Shown here piece by piece: positions 22,542-35,181 of a stretch of 64,000 nt of DNA. Source of the stretch: Ecdyonurus torrentis (lineage: Eukaryota > Arthropoda > Insecta > Ephemeroptera > Heptageniidae); the NCBI GenBank assembly GCA_949318235.1, contig OX439134.1, forward strand, positions 24,066,662 to 24,130,661, given 5' to 3'. Below the pieces are notes generated by a model, which saw only the letters and a list, made by a program, of their open reading frames with translations, was not told where the DNA came from and did no database searches. The position numbers were made by a program, and so were the translations under genes. The first letter of the stretch is position 1. Every line of letters starts with the position of its first letter.

Positions 22542-22883
22542 TAGCATTGTAGCTAATATAAAGAATATAAAAGTTTGTAACTCGAGTTCCAATTGAGATA
22601 GAAAGTTGCAGTTTTGAAATAAAGTGATGCAAAACGTTCTATAGTTTTAAATTCACCTCTAGAAACAAAATTGAGAAAAAAAATTTTTCCAAAAAAAAAG
22701 TGTTTTTCAGATTCTGAAAACGATTTTTGATGATATCTCAGAAACTAATAATGCTACAGACTTACGGTTTGAACTGAAATGTATCACTTTGAAATGTCTT
22801 ATGAAAAGTTTATTACACTTTAGTCGCAAAAAATAAAACTTTCTCAGTTTTTGAGAATTTTCGTATTTTCTTACCGAAGTCTA
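19810..22883. repeat. 9-monomer unit F..M plus hybrid N (m59-m67)
   Basis: F G H I J K L M followed by N (22542). N has the head of class A and the linker and body of class E. The unit is 3,074 bases long and is followed by a second F..M copy. It is most simply a 17-mer that lost eight monomers by exchange between an A and an E monomer. Confidence 0.85.
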
Positions 22884-25617
22884 TAGCATTGTAGCCCATA
22901 TGAAGAAAAAAAAAGTTTGTAACTCGAGTTCTAATTTAGATGGAAAGTTGCGGTTTTGAAATAAAGTGATGCAAAACGCTCTTTAGTACTAAATTCACCT
23001 CTAGAAACAAAATTGAGAAAAATAATTTTTTAAAAAAAATTTTGTTTTTCAGATTCTGAAAACGATTTTTGATGATATCTCAGAAACTAATAATGCTACA
23101 GACTTACGGTTTACACTGAAATGTATCACTTTGAAATGTCTTATAAAAAGTTTATTACATTTTAGTCGCAAAAAATAAAACTTTCTCAGTTTTTGAGAAT
23201 TTTCGTATTTTCTTACCGAAGTCTATAGCATTGTAGCCCATATGAAGAAAAAAAAAGTTTGTAACTCGAGTTCTAATTTAGATGGAAAGTTGCGGTTTTG
23301 AAATAAAGTGATGCAAAACGCTCTTTAGTACTAAATTCACCTCTAGAAACAAAATTGAGAAAAATAATTTTTCAAAAAAAATTGGGTTTTTCAGATTCTG
23401 AAAACGATTTTTAATGATATCTCAGAAACTAATAATGCTACAGACTTACGGTTTGAACTGAAATGTATCACTTTGAAATGTCTTATAAAAAGTTTATTAC
23501 ACTTAAGTCGCAAAAAATAAAACTTTTTCAGTTTTTGAAAATTTTAGTCTTTTCTTACCGAAGTCTATAGCATTGTAGCTAATATAAAGAATATAAAAGT
23601 TTGTAACTCTAGTTCCAATTGAGATAGAAAGTTGCAGTTTTGAAATAAAGTGATGCAAAACGTTCTATAGTTTTAAATTCACCTCTAGAAACAAAATTGA
23701 GAAAAAAAAAATTTCCAAAAAAAAAGTGTTTTTCAGATTCTGAAAACGATTTTTGATGATATCTCAGAAACTAATAATGCTACAGACTTACGGTTTGAAC
23801 TGAAATGTATCACTTTGAAATGTCTAATGAAAAGTTTATTACACTTTAGTCGCAAAAAATAAAACTTTCTCAGTTTTTGAGAATTTTCGTATTTTCTTAC
23901 CGAAGTCTATAGCATTGTAGCCCATATGAAGAAGAAAAAAGTTTGTAACTCGAGTTCTAATTGAGATGGAACATTGCGGTTTTGAAATAAAGTGATGCAA
24001 AACGCTCTTTAGTACTAAATTCACCTCTAGAAACAAAATTGAGAAAAAAAAATTCCAAAAAAATTGTGTTTTTCAGATTTTGAAAACGATTTTTGATGAT
24101 ATCTCAGAAACTAATGATGCTACAGACTTACGGTTTGAACTGAAATGTATCACTTTGAAATGTCTTATGAAAAGTTTATTACACTTTAGTCGCAAAAAAT
24201 AAAACTTTCTCAGTTTTTGAGAATTTTCGTATTTTCTTACCGAAGTCTATAGCATTGTAGCCCATATGAAGAAGAAAAAAGTTTGTAACTCGAGTTCTAA
24301 TTGAGATGGAACATTGCGGTTTTGAAATAAAGTGATGCAAAACGCTCTTTAGTACTAAATTCACCTCTAGAAACAAAATTGAGAAAAATAATTTTTTAAA
24401 AAAAATTGTGTTTTTGAGATTCTGAAAACGATTTTTGATGATATCTCAGAAACTAATAATGCTACAGACTTACGGTTTACACTGAAATGTATCACTTTGA
24501 AATGTCTTATAAAAAGTTTATTACATTTTAGTCGCAAAAAATAAAACTTTCTCAGTTTTTGAGAATTTTCGTATTTTCTTACCGAAGTCTATAGCATTGT
24601 AGCCCATATGAAGAAAAAAAAAGTTTGTAACTCGAGTTCTAATTTAGATCGAAAGTTGCGGTTTTGAAATAAAGTGATGCAAAACGCTCTTTAGTACCTA
24701 ATTTACCTCTAGAAACAAAATTGAGAAAAATAATTTAAAAAAAAAAATTGTGTTTTTGAGATTCTGAAAACGATTTTTGATGATATCTCAGAAACTAATG
24801 ATGCTACAGACTTACGGTTTGAACTGAAATGTATCACTTTGAAATGTCTTATGAAAAGTTTATTACACTTTAGTCGGAAAAAATAAAACTTTCTCAGTTT
24901 TTGAGAATTTTCGTATTTTTTTACCGAAGTCTATAGCATTGTAGCCCATATGAAGAAGAAAAAAGTTTGTAACTCGAGTTCTAATTGAGATGGAACATTG
25001 CGGTTTTGAAATAAAGTGATGCAAAACGCTCTTTAGTACTAAATTCACCTCTAGAAACAAAATTGAGAAAAATAATTTTATAAAAAAAATTTTGTTTTTC
25101 AGATTCTGAAAACGATTTTTGATGATATCTCAGAAACTAATAATGCTACAGACTTACGGTTTACACTGAAATGTATCACTTTGAAATGTCTTATGAAAAG
25201 TTTATTACATTTTAGTCGCAAAAAATAAAACTTTCTCAGTTTTTGAGAATTTTCGTATTTTCTTACCGAAGTCTATAGCATTGTAGCCCATATGAAGAAG
25301 AAAAAAGTTTGTAACTCAAGTTCTAATTTAGATGGAAAGTTGCGGTTTTGAAATAAAGTGATGCAAAACGCTTTTTAGTACTTAATTTACCTCTAGAAAC
25401 AAAATTGAGAAAAATAATTTTTTTAAAAAAATTGTGTTTTTGAGATTCTGAAAACGATTTTTGATGATATCTCAGAAACTAATAATGCTACAGACTTACG
25501 GTTTGAACTGAAATGTATCACTTTGAAATGTCTTATGAAAAGTTAATTACACTTAAGTCGCAAAAAATAAAACTTTTTTAGTTTTTGAAAATTTTAGTCT
25601 TTTCTTACCGAAGTCTA
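22884..25617. repeat. Second F..M run (m68-m75)
   Basis: Starts are 22884, 23226, 23568, 23910, 24250, 24592, 24934 and 25276, matching m59-m66 at 3,074 bases. Differences include a 2-base shortening near 22361 and gaaaatttaattac near 22461 in the first copy, versus gtgttttt and gaaaagttaattac here. This run is followed by A, which restores the normal order. Confidence 0.88.
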
Positions 25618-28600
25618 TAGCATTGTAGCTAATATAAAGAATATAAAAGTTTGTAACTCGAGTTCCAATTGAGATAGAAAGTTGCAGTTTTGAAATAAAG
25701 TGATGCAAAACGTTCTATAGTTTTAAATTCACCTCTAGAAAAAAAATTGAGAAAAAAATTTTTTCCAAAAAAATTGTGTTTTTCAGATTCTGAAAACGAT
25801 TTTTGATGATATCTCAGAAACTAATAATGCTACGGACTTACGGTTTGAACTGAAATGCATCACTTTGAAATGTCTTATGAAAAGTTTATTACACTTTAGT
25901 CGCAAAAAATAAAACTTTCTCAGTTTTTGAGAATTTTCGTATTTTCTTACCGAAGTCTATAGCATTGTAGCCCATATGAAGAAAAAAAAAGTTTGTAACT
26001 TGAGTTCCAATTGAGATAGAAAGTTGCAGTTTTAAAATAAATTGATGCAAAACATTCTATAGTACTAAATTCACCTCTAGAAACAAAATTGAGAAAAAAA
26101 AAATTCCAAAAAAATTGTGTTTTTCAGATTCTGAAAACGATTTTTGATGATATCTCAGAAACTAATGATGCTACAGACTTACGGTTTGAACTGAAATGTA
26201 TCACTTTGAAATGTCTTATGAAAAGTTTATTACACTTTAGTCGCAAAAAATAAAACTTTCTCAGTTTTTGAGAATTTTCGTATTTTTTTACCGAAGTCTA
26301 TAGCATTGTAGCCCATATGAAGAAGAAAAAAGTTTGTAACTCGAGTTCTAATTGAGATGGAACATTGCGGTTTTGAAATAAAGTGATGCAAAACGCTCTT
26401 TAGTACTAAATTCACCTCTAGAAACAAAATTGAGAAAAATAATTTTATAAAAAAAATTTTGTTTTTCAGATTCTGAAAACGATTTTTGATGATATCTCAG
26501 AAACTAATAATGCTACAGACTTACGGTTTACACTGAAATGTATCACTTTGAAATGTCTTATGAAAAGTTTATTACATTTTAGTCGCAAAAAATAAAACTT
26601 TCTCAGTTTTTGAGAATTTTCGTATTTTCTTACCGAAGTCTATAGCATTGTAGCCCATATGAAGAAGAAAAAAGTTTGTAACTCAAGTTCTAATTTAGAT
26701 GGAAAGTTGCGGTTTTGAAATAAAGTGATGCAAAACGCTTTTTAGTACTTAATTTACCTCTAGAAACAAAATTGAGAAAAATAATTTTTTTAAAAAAATT
26801 GTGTTTTTGAGATTCTGAAAACGATTTTTGATGATATCTCAGAAACTAATAATGCTACAGACTTACGGTTTGAACTGAAATGTATCACTTTGAAATGTCT
26901 TATGAAAAGTTAATTACACTTAAGTCGCAAAAAATAAAACTTTTTTAGTTTTTGAAAATTTTAGTCTTTTCTTACCGAAGTCTATAGCATTGTAGCTAAT
27001 ATAAAGAATATAAAAGTTTGTAACTCGAGTTCCAATTGAGATAGAAAGTTGCAGTTTTGAAATAAAGTGATGCAAAACGTTCTATAGTTTTAAATTCACC
27101 TCTAGAAAAAAAATTGAGAAAAAAATTTTTTCCAAAAAAATTGTGTTTTTCAGATTCTGAAAACGATTTTTGATGATATCTCAGAAACTAATAATGCTAC
27201 GGACTTACGGTTTGAACTGAAATGCATCACTTTGAAATGTCTTATGAAAAGTTTATTACACTTTAGTCGCAAAAAATAAAACTTTCTCAGTTTTTGAGAA
27301 TTTTCGTATTTTCTTACCGAAGTCTATAGCATTGTAGCCCATATGAAGAAAAAAAAAGTTTGTAACTTGAGTTCCAATTGAGATAGAAAGTTGCAGTTTT
27401 AAAATAAATTGATGCAAAACATTCTATAGTACTAAATTCACCTCTAGAAACAAAATTGAGAAAAAAAAAATTCCAAAAAAATTGTGTTTTTCAGATTCTG
27501 AAAACGATTTTTGATGATATCTCAGAAACTAATGATGCTACAGACTTACGGTTTGAACTGAAATGTATCACTTTGAAATGTCTTATGAAAAGTTTATTAC
27601 ACTTTAGTCGCAAAAAATAAAACTTTCTCAGTTTTTGAGAATTTTCGTATTTTCTTACCGAAGTCTATAGCATTGTAGCCCATATGAAGAAGAAAAAAGT
27701 TTGTAACTCGAGTTCTAATTTAGATGGAAAGTTGCGGTTTTGAAATAAAGTGATGCAAAACGCTCTTTAGTACTTAATTTACCTCTAGAAACAAAATTGA
27801 GAAAAATAATTTTTCAAAAAAATTGTGTTTTCGAGATTCTGAAAACGATTTTTGATGATATCTCAGAAACTAATAATGCTACAGACTTACGGTTTGAACT
27901 GAAATGTATCACTTTGAAATGTCTTATGAAAAGTTTATTACACTTAAGTCGCAAAAAATAAAACTTTTTCAGTTTTTGAAAATTTTAGTCTTTTCTTACC
28001 GAAGTCTATAGCATTGTAGCTAATATAAAGAATATAAAAGTTTGTAACTCGAGTTCCAATTGAGATAGAAAGTTGCAGTTTTGAAGTAAAGTGATGCAAA
28101 ACGTTCTATAGTTTTAAATTCACCTCTAGAAAAAAAATTGAGAAAAAAAAAATTTCTAAAAAAATTGCGTTTTTCAGATTCTGAAAACGATTTTTGATGA
28201 TATCTCAGAAACTAATAATGCTACAGACTTACGGTTTGAACTGAAATGTATCACTTTGAAATGTCTTATGAAAAGTTTATTACACTTTAGTCGCAAAAAA
28301 TAAAACTTTCTCAGTTTTTGAGAATTTTCGTATTTTCTTACCGAAGTCTAAAGAATTGTAGCCCATATGAAGAAAAAAAAAGTTTGTAACTTGAGTTCCA
28401 ATTGAGATAGAAAGTTGCAGTTTTGAAATAAAGTGATGCAAAACGTTCTATAGTTTTAAATTCACCTCTAGAAACAAAATTGAGAAAAAAATTTTTTCCA
28501 AAAAAAAAGTGTTTTTCAGATTCTGAAAACGATTTTTGATGATATCTCAGAAACTAATAATGCTACAGACTTACGGTTTGAACTGAAATGTATCACTTTG

Positions 28601-29374
28601 AAATGTCTTATGAAAAGTTTATTACACTTTAGTCGCAAAAAATAAAACTTTCTCAGTTTTTGAGAATTTTCGTATTTTCTTACCGAAGTCTATAGCATTG
28701 TATCCCATATGAAGAAAAAAAAAGTTTGTAACTTGAGTTCCAATTGAGATAGAAAGTTGCAGTTTTAAAATAAAGTGATGCAAAACATTCTATAGTACTA
28801 AATTCACCTCTAGAAACAAAATTGAGAAAAAAAAAATTCCAAAAAAATTGTGTTTTTCAGATTCTGAAAACGATTTTTGATGATATCTCAGAAACTAATG
28901 ATGCTACAGACTTACGGTTTGAACTGAAATGTATCACTTTGAAATGTCTTATGAAAAGTTTATTACACTTTAGTCGCAAAAAATAAAACTTTCTCAGTTT
29001 TTGAGAATTTTCGTATTTTCTTACCGAAGTCTATAGCATTGTAGCCCATATGAAGAAGAAAAAAGTTTGTAACTCGAGTTCTAATTTAGATGGAAAGTTG
29101 CGGTTTTGAAATAAAGTGATGCAAAACGCTCTTTAGTACTTAATTTACCTCTAGAAACAAAATTGAGAAAAATAATTTTTCAAAAAAATTGTGTTTTCGA
29201 GATTCTGAAAACGATTTTTGATGATATCTCAGAAACTAATAATGCTACAGACTTACGGTTTGAACTGAAATGTATCACTTTGAAATGTCTTATGAAAAGT
29301 TTATTACACTTAAGTCGCAAAAAATAAAACTTTTTCAGTTTTTGAAAATTTTAGTCTTTTCTTACCGAAGTCTA
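23568..29374. repeat. 17-monomer HOR variant, copy 1 (m70-m86), 5,807 bp
   Basis: The order is H I J K L M A B L M A B C D E' B' C, with starts from 23568 (H) to 29034 (C). It contains a doubled L M A B and lacks D E F G at the end. The whole 5,807-base unit recurs immediately downstream. Shared private markers include taaagaattg (28349/34156) and tatcccat (28700/34507). Confidence 0.93.
24934..27667. repeat. Doubled 4-mer L-M-A-B (m74-m81)
   Basis: Two L M A B units (24934-26300 and 26301-27667) at a 1,367-base offset. The B monomer at the junction (m77) has a B body with gtcgc but ends in tatttttttacc, as in the K class that normally precedes L. The exchange therefore lies between 26244 and 26287. 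Confidence 0.9.
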
Positions 29375-32300
29375 TAGCATTGTAGCTAATATAAAGAATA
29401 TAAAAGTTTGTAACTCTAGTTCCAATTGAGATAGAAAGTTGCAGTTTTGAAATAAAGTGATGCAAAACGTTCTATAGTTTTAAATTCACCTCTAGAAACA
29501 AAATTGAGAAAAAAAAAATTTCCAAAAAAAAAGTGTTTTTCAGATTCTGAAAACGATTTTTGATGATATCTCAGAAACTAATAATGCTACAGACTTACGG
29601 TTTGAACTGAAATGTATCACTTTGAAATGTCTAATGAAAAGTTTATTACACTTTAGTCGCAAAAAATAAAACTTTCTCAGTTTTTGAGAATTTTCGTATT
29701 TTCTTACCGAAGTCTATAGCATTGTAGCCCATATGAAGAAGAAAAAAGTTTGTAACTCGAGTTCTAATTGAGATGGAACATTGCGGTTTTGAAATAAAGT
29801 GATGCAAAACGCTCTTTAGTACTAAATTCACCTCTAGAAACAAAATTGAGAAAAAAAAATTCCAAAAAAATTGTGTTTTTCAGATTTTGAAAACGATTTT
29901 TGATGATATCTCAGAAACTAATGATGCTACAGACTTACGGTTTGAACTGAAATGTATCACTTTGAAATGTCTTATGAAAAGTTTATTACACTTTAGTCGC
30001 AAAAAATAAAACTTTCTCAGTTTTTGAGAATTTTCGTATTTTCTTACCGAAGTCTATAGCATTGTAGCCCATATGAAGAAGAAAAAAGTTTGTAACTCGA
30101 GTTCTAATTGAGATGGAACATTGCGGTTTTGAAATAAAGTGATGCAAAACGCTCTTTAGTACTAAATTCACCTCTAGAAACAAAATTGAGAAAAATAATT
30201 TTTTAAAAAAAATTGTGTTTTTGAGATTCTGAAAACGATTTTTGATGATATCTCAGAAACTAATAATGCTACAGACTTACGGTTTACACTGAAATGTATC
30301 ACTTTGAAATGTCTTATAAAAAGTTTATTACATTTTAGTCGCAAAAAATAAAACTTTCTCAGTTTTTGAGAATTTTCGTATTTTCTTACCGAAGTCTATA
30401 GCATTGTAGCCCATATGAAGAAAAAAAAAGTTTGTAACTCGAGTTCTAATTTAGATCGAAAGTTGCGGTTTTGAAATAAAGTGATGCAAAACGCTCTTTA
30501 GTACCTAATTTACCTCTAGAAACAAAATTGAGAAAAATAATTTTAAAAAAAAAATTGTGTTTTTGAGATTCTGAAAACGATTTTTGATGATATCTCAGAA
30601 ACTAATGATGCTACAGACTTACGGTTTGAACTGAAATGTATCACTTTGAAATGTCTTATGAAAAGTTTATTACACTTTAGTCGGAAAAAATAAAACTTTC
30701 TCAGTTTTTGAGAATTTTCGTATTTTTTTACCGAAGTCTATAGCATTGTAGCCCATATGAAGAAGAAAAAAGTTTGTAACTCGAGTTCTAATTGAGATGA
30801 AACATTGCGGTTTTGAAATAAAGTGATGCAAAACGCTCTTTAGTACTAAATTCACCTCTAGAAACAAAATTGAGAAAAATAATTTTATAAAAAAAATTTT
30901 GTTTTTCAGATTCTGAAAACGATTTTTGATGATATCTCAGAAACTAATAATGCTACAGACTTACGGTTTACACTGAAATGTATCACTTTGAAATGTCTTA
31001 TGAAAAGTTTATTACATTTTAGTCGCAAAAAATAAAACTTTCTCAGTTTTTGAGAATTTTCGTATTTTCTTACCGAAGTCTATAGCATTGTAGCCCATAT
31101 GAAGAAGAAAAAAGTTTGTAACTCAAGTTCTAATTTAGATGGAAAGTTGCGGTTTTGAAATAAAGTGATGCAAAACGCTTTTTAGTACTTAATTTACCTC
31201 TAGAAACAAAATTGAGAAAAATAATTTTTTTAAAAAAATTGTGTTTTTGAGATTCTGAAAACGATTTTTGATGATATCTCAGAAACTAATAATGCTACAG
31301 ACTTACGGTTTGAACTGAAATGTATCACTTTGAAATGTCTTATGAAAAGTTAATTACACTTAAGTCGCAAAAAATAAAACTTTTTTAGTTTTTGAAAATT
31401 TTAGTCTTTTCTTACCGAAGTCTATAGCATTGTAGCTAATATAAAGAATATAAAAGTTTGTAACTCGAGTTCCAATTGAGATAGAAAGTTGCAGTTTTGA
31501 AATAAAGTGATGCAAAACGTTCTATAGTTTTAAATTCACCTCTAGAAAAAAAATTGAGAAAAAAATTTTTTCCAAAAAAATTGTGTTTTTCAGATTCTGA
31601 AAACGATTTTTGATGATATCTCAGAAACTAATAATGCTACGGACTTACGGTTTGAACTGAAATGCATCACTTTGAAATGTCTTATGAAAAGTTTATTACA
31701 CTTTAGTCGCAAAAAATAAAACTTTCTCAGTTTTTGAGAATTTTCGTATTTTCTTACCGAAGTCTATAGCATTGTAGCCCATATGAAGAAAAAAAAAGTT
31801 TGTAACTTGAGTTCCAATTGAGATAGAAAGTTGCAGTTTTAAAATAAATTGATGCAAAACATTCTATAGTACTAAATTCACCTCTAGAAACAAAATTGAG
31901 AAAAAAAAAATTCCAAAAAAATTGTGTTTTTCAGATTCTGAAAACGATTTTTGATGATATCTCAGAAACTAATGATGCTACAGACTTACGGTTTGAACTG
32001 AAATGTATCACTTTGAAATGTCTTATGAAAAGTTTATTACACTTTAGTCGCAAAAAATAAAACTTTCTCAGTTTTTGAGAATTTTCGTATTTTTTTACCG
32101 AAGTCTATAGCATTGTAGCCCATATGAAGAAGAAAAAAGTTTGTAACTCGAGTTCTAATTGAGATGGAACATTGCGGTTTTGAAATAAAGTGATGCAAAA
32201 CGCTCTTTAGTACTAAATTCACCTCTAGAAACAAAATTGAGAAAAATAATTTTATAAAAAAAATTTTGTTTTTCAGATTCTGAAAACGATTTTTGATGAT

Positions 32301-35181
32301 ATCTCAGAAACTAATAATGCTACAGACTTACGGTTTACACTGAAATGTATCACTTTGAAATGTCTTATGAAAAGTTTATTACATTTTAGTCGCAAAAAAT
32401 AAAACTTTCTCAGTTTTTGAGAATTTTCGTATTTTCTTACCGAAGTCTATAGCATTGTAGCCCATATGAAGAAGAAAAAAGTTTGTAACTCAAGTTCTAA
32501 TTTAGATGGAAAGTTGCGGTTTTGAAATAAAGTGATGCAAAACGCTTTTTAGTACTTAATTTACCTCTAGAAACAAAATTGAGAAAAATAATTTTTTTAA
32601 AAAAATTGTGTTTTTGAGATTCTGAAAACGATTTTTGATGATATCTCAGAAACTAATAATGCTACAGACTTACGGTTTGAACTGAAATGTATCACTTTGA
32701 AATGTCTTATGAAAAGTTAATTACACTTAAGTCGCAAAAAATAAAACTTTTTTAGTTTTTGAAAATTTTAGTCTTTTCTTACCGAAGTCTATAGCATTGT
32801 AGCTAATATAAAGAATATAAAAGTTTGTAACTCGAGTTCCAATTGAGATAGAAAGTTGCAGTTTTGAAATAAAGTGATGCAAAACGTTCTATAGTTTTAA
32901 ATTCACCTCTAGAAAAAAAATTGAGAAAAAAATTTTTTCCAAAAAAATTGTGTTTTTCAGATTCTGAAAACGATTTTTGATGATATCTCAGAAACTAATA
33001 ATGCTACGGACTTACGGTTTGAACTGAAATGCATCACTTTGAAATGTCTTATGAAAAGTTTATTACACTTTAGTCGCAAAAAATAAAACTTTCTCAGTTT
33101 TTGAGAATTTTCGTATTTTCTTACCGAAGTCTATAGCATTGTAGCCCATATGAAGAAAAAAAAAGTTTGTAACTTGAGTTCCAATTGAGATAGAAAGTTG
33201 CAGTTTTAAAATAAATTGATGCAAAACATTCTATAGTACTAAATTCACCTCTAGAAACAAAATTGAGAAAAAAAAAATTCCAAAAAAATTGTGTTTTTCA
33301 GATTCTGAAAACGATTTTTGATGATATCTCAGAAACTAATGATGCTACAGACTTACGGTTTGAACTGAAATGTATCACTTTGAAATGTCTTATGAAAAGT
33401 TTATTACACTTTAGTCGCAAAAAATAAAACTTTCTCAGTTTTTGAGAATTTTCGTATTTTCTTACCGAAGTCTATAGCATTGTAGCCCATATGAAGAAGA
33501 AAAAAGTTTGTAACTCGAGTTCTAATTTAGATGGAAAGTTGCGGTTTTGAAATAAAGTGATGCAAAACGCTCTTTAGTACTTAATTTACCTCTAGAAACA
33601 AAATTGAGAAAAATAATTTTTCAAAAAAATTGTGTTTTCGAGATTCTGAAAACGATTTTTGATGATATCTCAGAAACTAATAATGCTACAGACTTACGGT
33701 TTGAACTGAAATGTATCACTTTGAAATGTCTTATGAAAAGTTTATTACACTTAAGTCGCAAAAAATAAAACTTTTTCAGTTTTTGAAAATTTTAGTCTTT
33801 TCTTACCGAAGTCTATAGCATTGTAGCTAATATAAAGAATATAAAAGTTTGTAACTCGAGTTCCAATTGAGATAGAAAGTTGCAGTTTTGAAGTAAAGTG
33901 ATGCAAAACGTTCTATAGTTTTAAATTCACCTCTAGAAAAAAAATTGAGAAAAAAAAAATTTCTAAAAAAATTGCGTTTTTCAGATTCTGAAAACGATTT
34001 TTGATGATATCTCAGAAACTAATAATGCTACAGACTTACGGTTTGAACTGAAATGTATCACTTTGAAATGTCTTATGAAAAGTTTATTACACTTTAGTCG
34101 CAAAAAATAAAACTTTCTCAGTTTTTGAGAATTTTCGTATTTTCTTACCGAAGTCTAAAGAATTGTAGCCCATATGAAGAAAAAAAAAGTTTGTAACTTG
34201 AGTTCCAATTGAGATAGAAAGTTGCAGTTTTGAAATAAAGTGATGCAAAACGTTCTATAGTTTTAAATTCACCTCTAGAAACAAAATTGAGAAAAAAAAT
34301 TTTTCCAAAAAAAAAGTGTTTTTCAGATTCTGAAAACGATTTTTGATGATATCTCAGAAACTAATAATGCTACAGACTTACGGTTTGAACTGAAATGTAT
34401 CACTTTGAAATGTCTTATGAAAAGTTTATTACACTTTAGTCGCAAAAAATAAAACTTTCTCAGTTTTTGAGAATTTTCGTATTTTCTTACCGAAGTCTAT
34501 AGCATTGTATCCCATATGAAGAAAAAAAAAGTTTGTAACTTGAGTTCCAATTGAGATAGAAAGTTGCAGTTTTAAAATAAAGTGATGCAAAACATTCTAT
34601 AGTACTAAATTCACCTCTAGAAACAAAATTGAGAAAAAAAAAATTCCAAAAAAATTGTGTTTTTCAGATTCTGAAAACGATTTTTGATGATATCTCAGAA
34701 ACTAATGATGCTACAGACTTACGGTTTGAACTGAAATGTATCACTTTGAAATGTCTTATGAAAAGTTTATTACACTTTAGTCGCAAAAAATAAAACTTTC
34801 TCAGTTTTTGAGAATTTTCGTATTTTCTTACCGAAGTCTATAGCATTGTAGCCCATATGAAGAAGAAAAAAGTTTGTAACTCGAGTTCTAATTTAGATGG
34901 AAAGTTGCGGTTTTGAAATAAAGTGATGCAAAACGCTCTTTAGTACTTAATTTACCTCTAGAAACAAAATTGAGAAAAATAATTTTTCAAAAAAATTGTG
35001 TTTTCGAGATTCTGAAAACGATTTTTGATGATATCTCAGAAACTAATAATGCTACAGACTTACGGTTTGAACTGAAATGTATCACTTTGAAATGTCTTAT
35101 GAAAAGTTTATTACACTTAAGTCGCAAAAAATAAAACTTTTTCAGTTTTTGAAAATTTTAGTCTTTTCTTACCGAAGTCTA
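29375..35181. repeat. 17-monomer HOR variant, copy 2 (m87-m103), 5,807 bp
   Basis: Same monomer order as copy 1, with exactly equal length. Starts include 29375, 29717, 30057, 30399, 30741, 31083, 31425, 31767, 32108, 32450, 32792, 33134, 33475, 33816, 34158, 34500 and 34841. Differences seen by eye are few, for example G at 24993 versus A at 30800, and a shifted T/A boundary in the linker near 24736 versus 30543. Confidence 0.93.
30741..33474. repeat. Doubled 4-mer L-M-A-B, second occurrence (m91-m98)
   Basis: Same doubled 4-mer carried in copy 2 of the 5,807-base unit (30741-32107 and 32108-33474). The hybrid B/K tail recurs at 32051-32094, showing that the 4-mer duplication is older than the 17-mer duplication. 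Confidence 0.9.
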
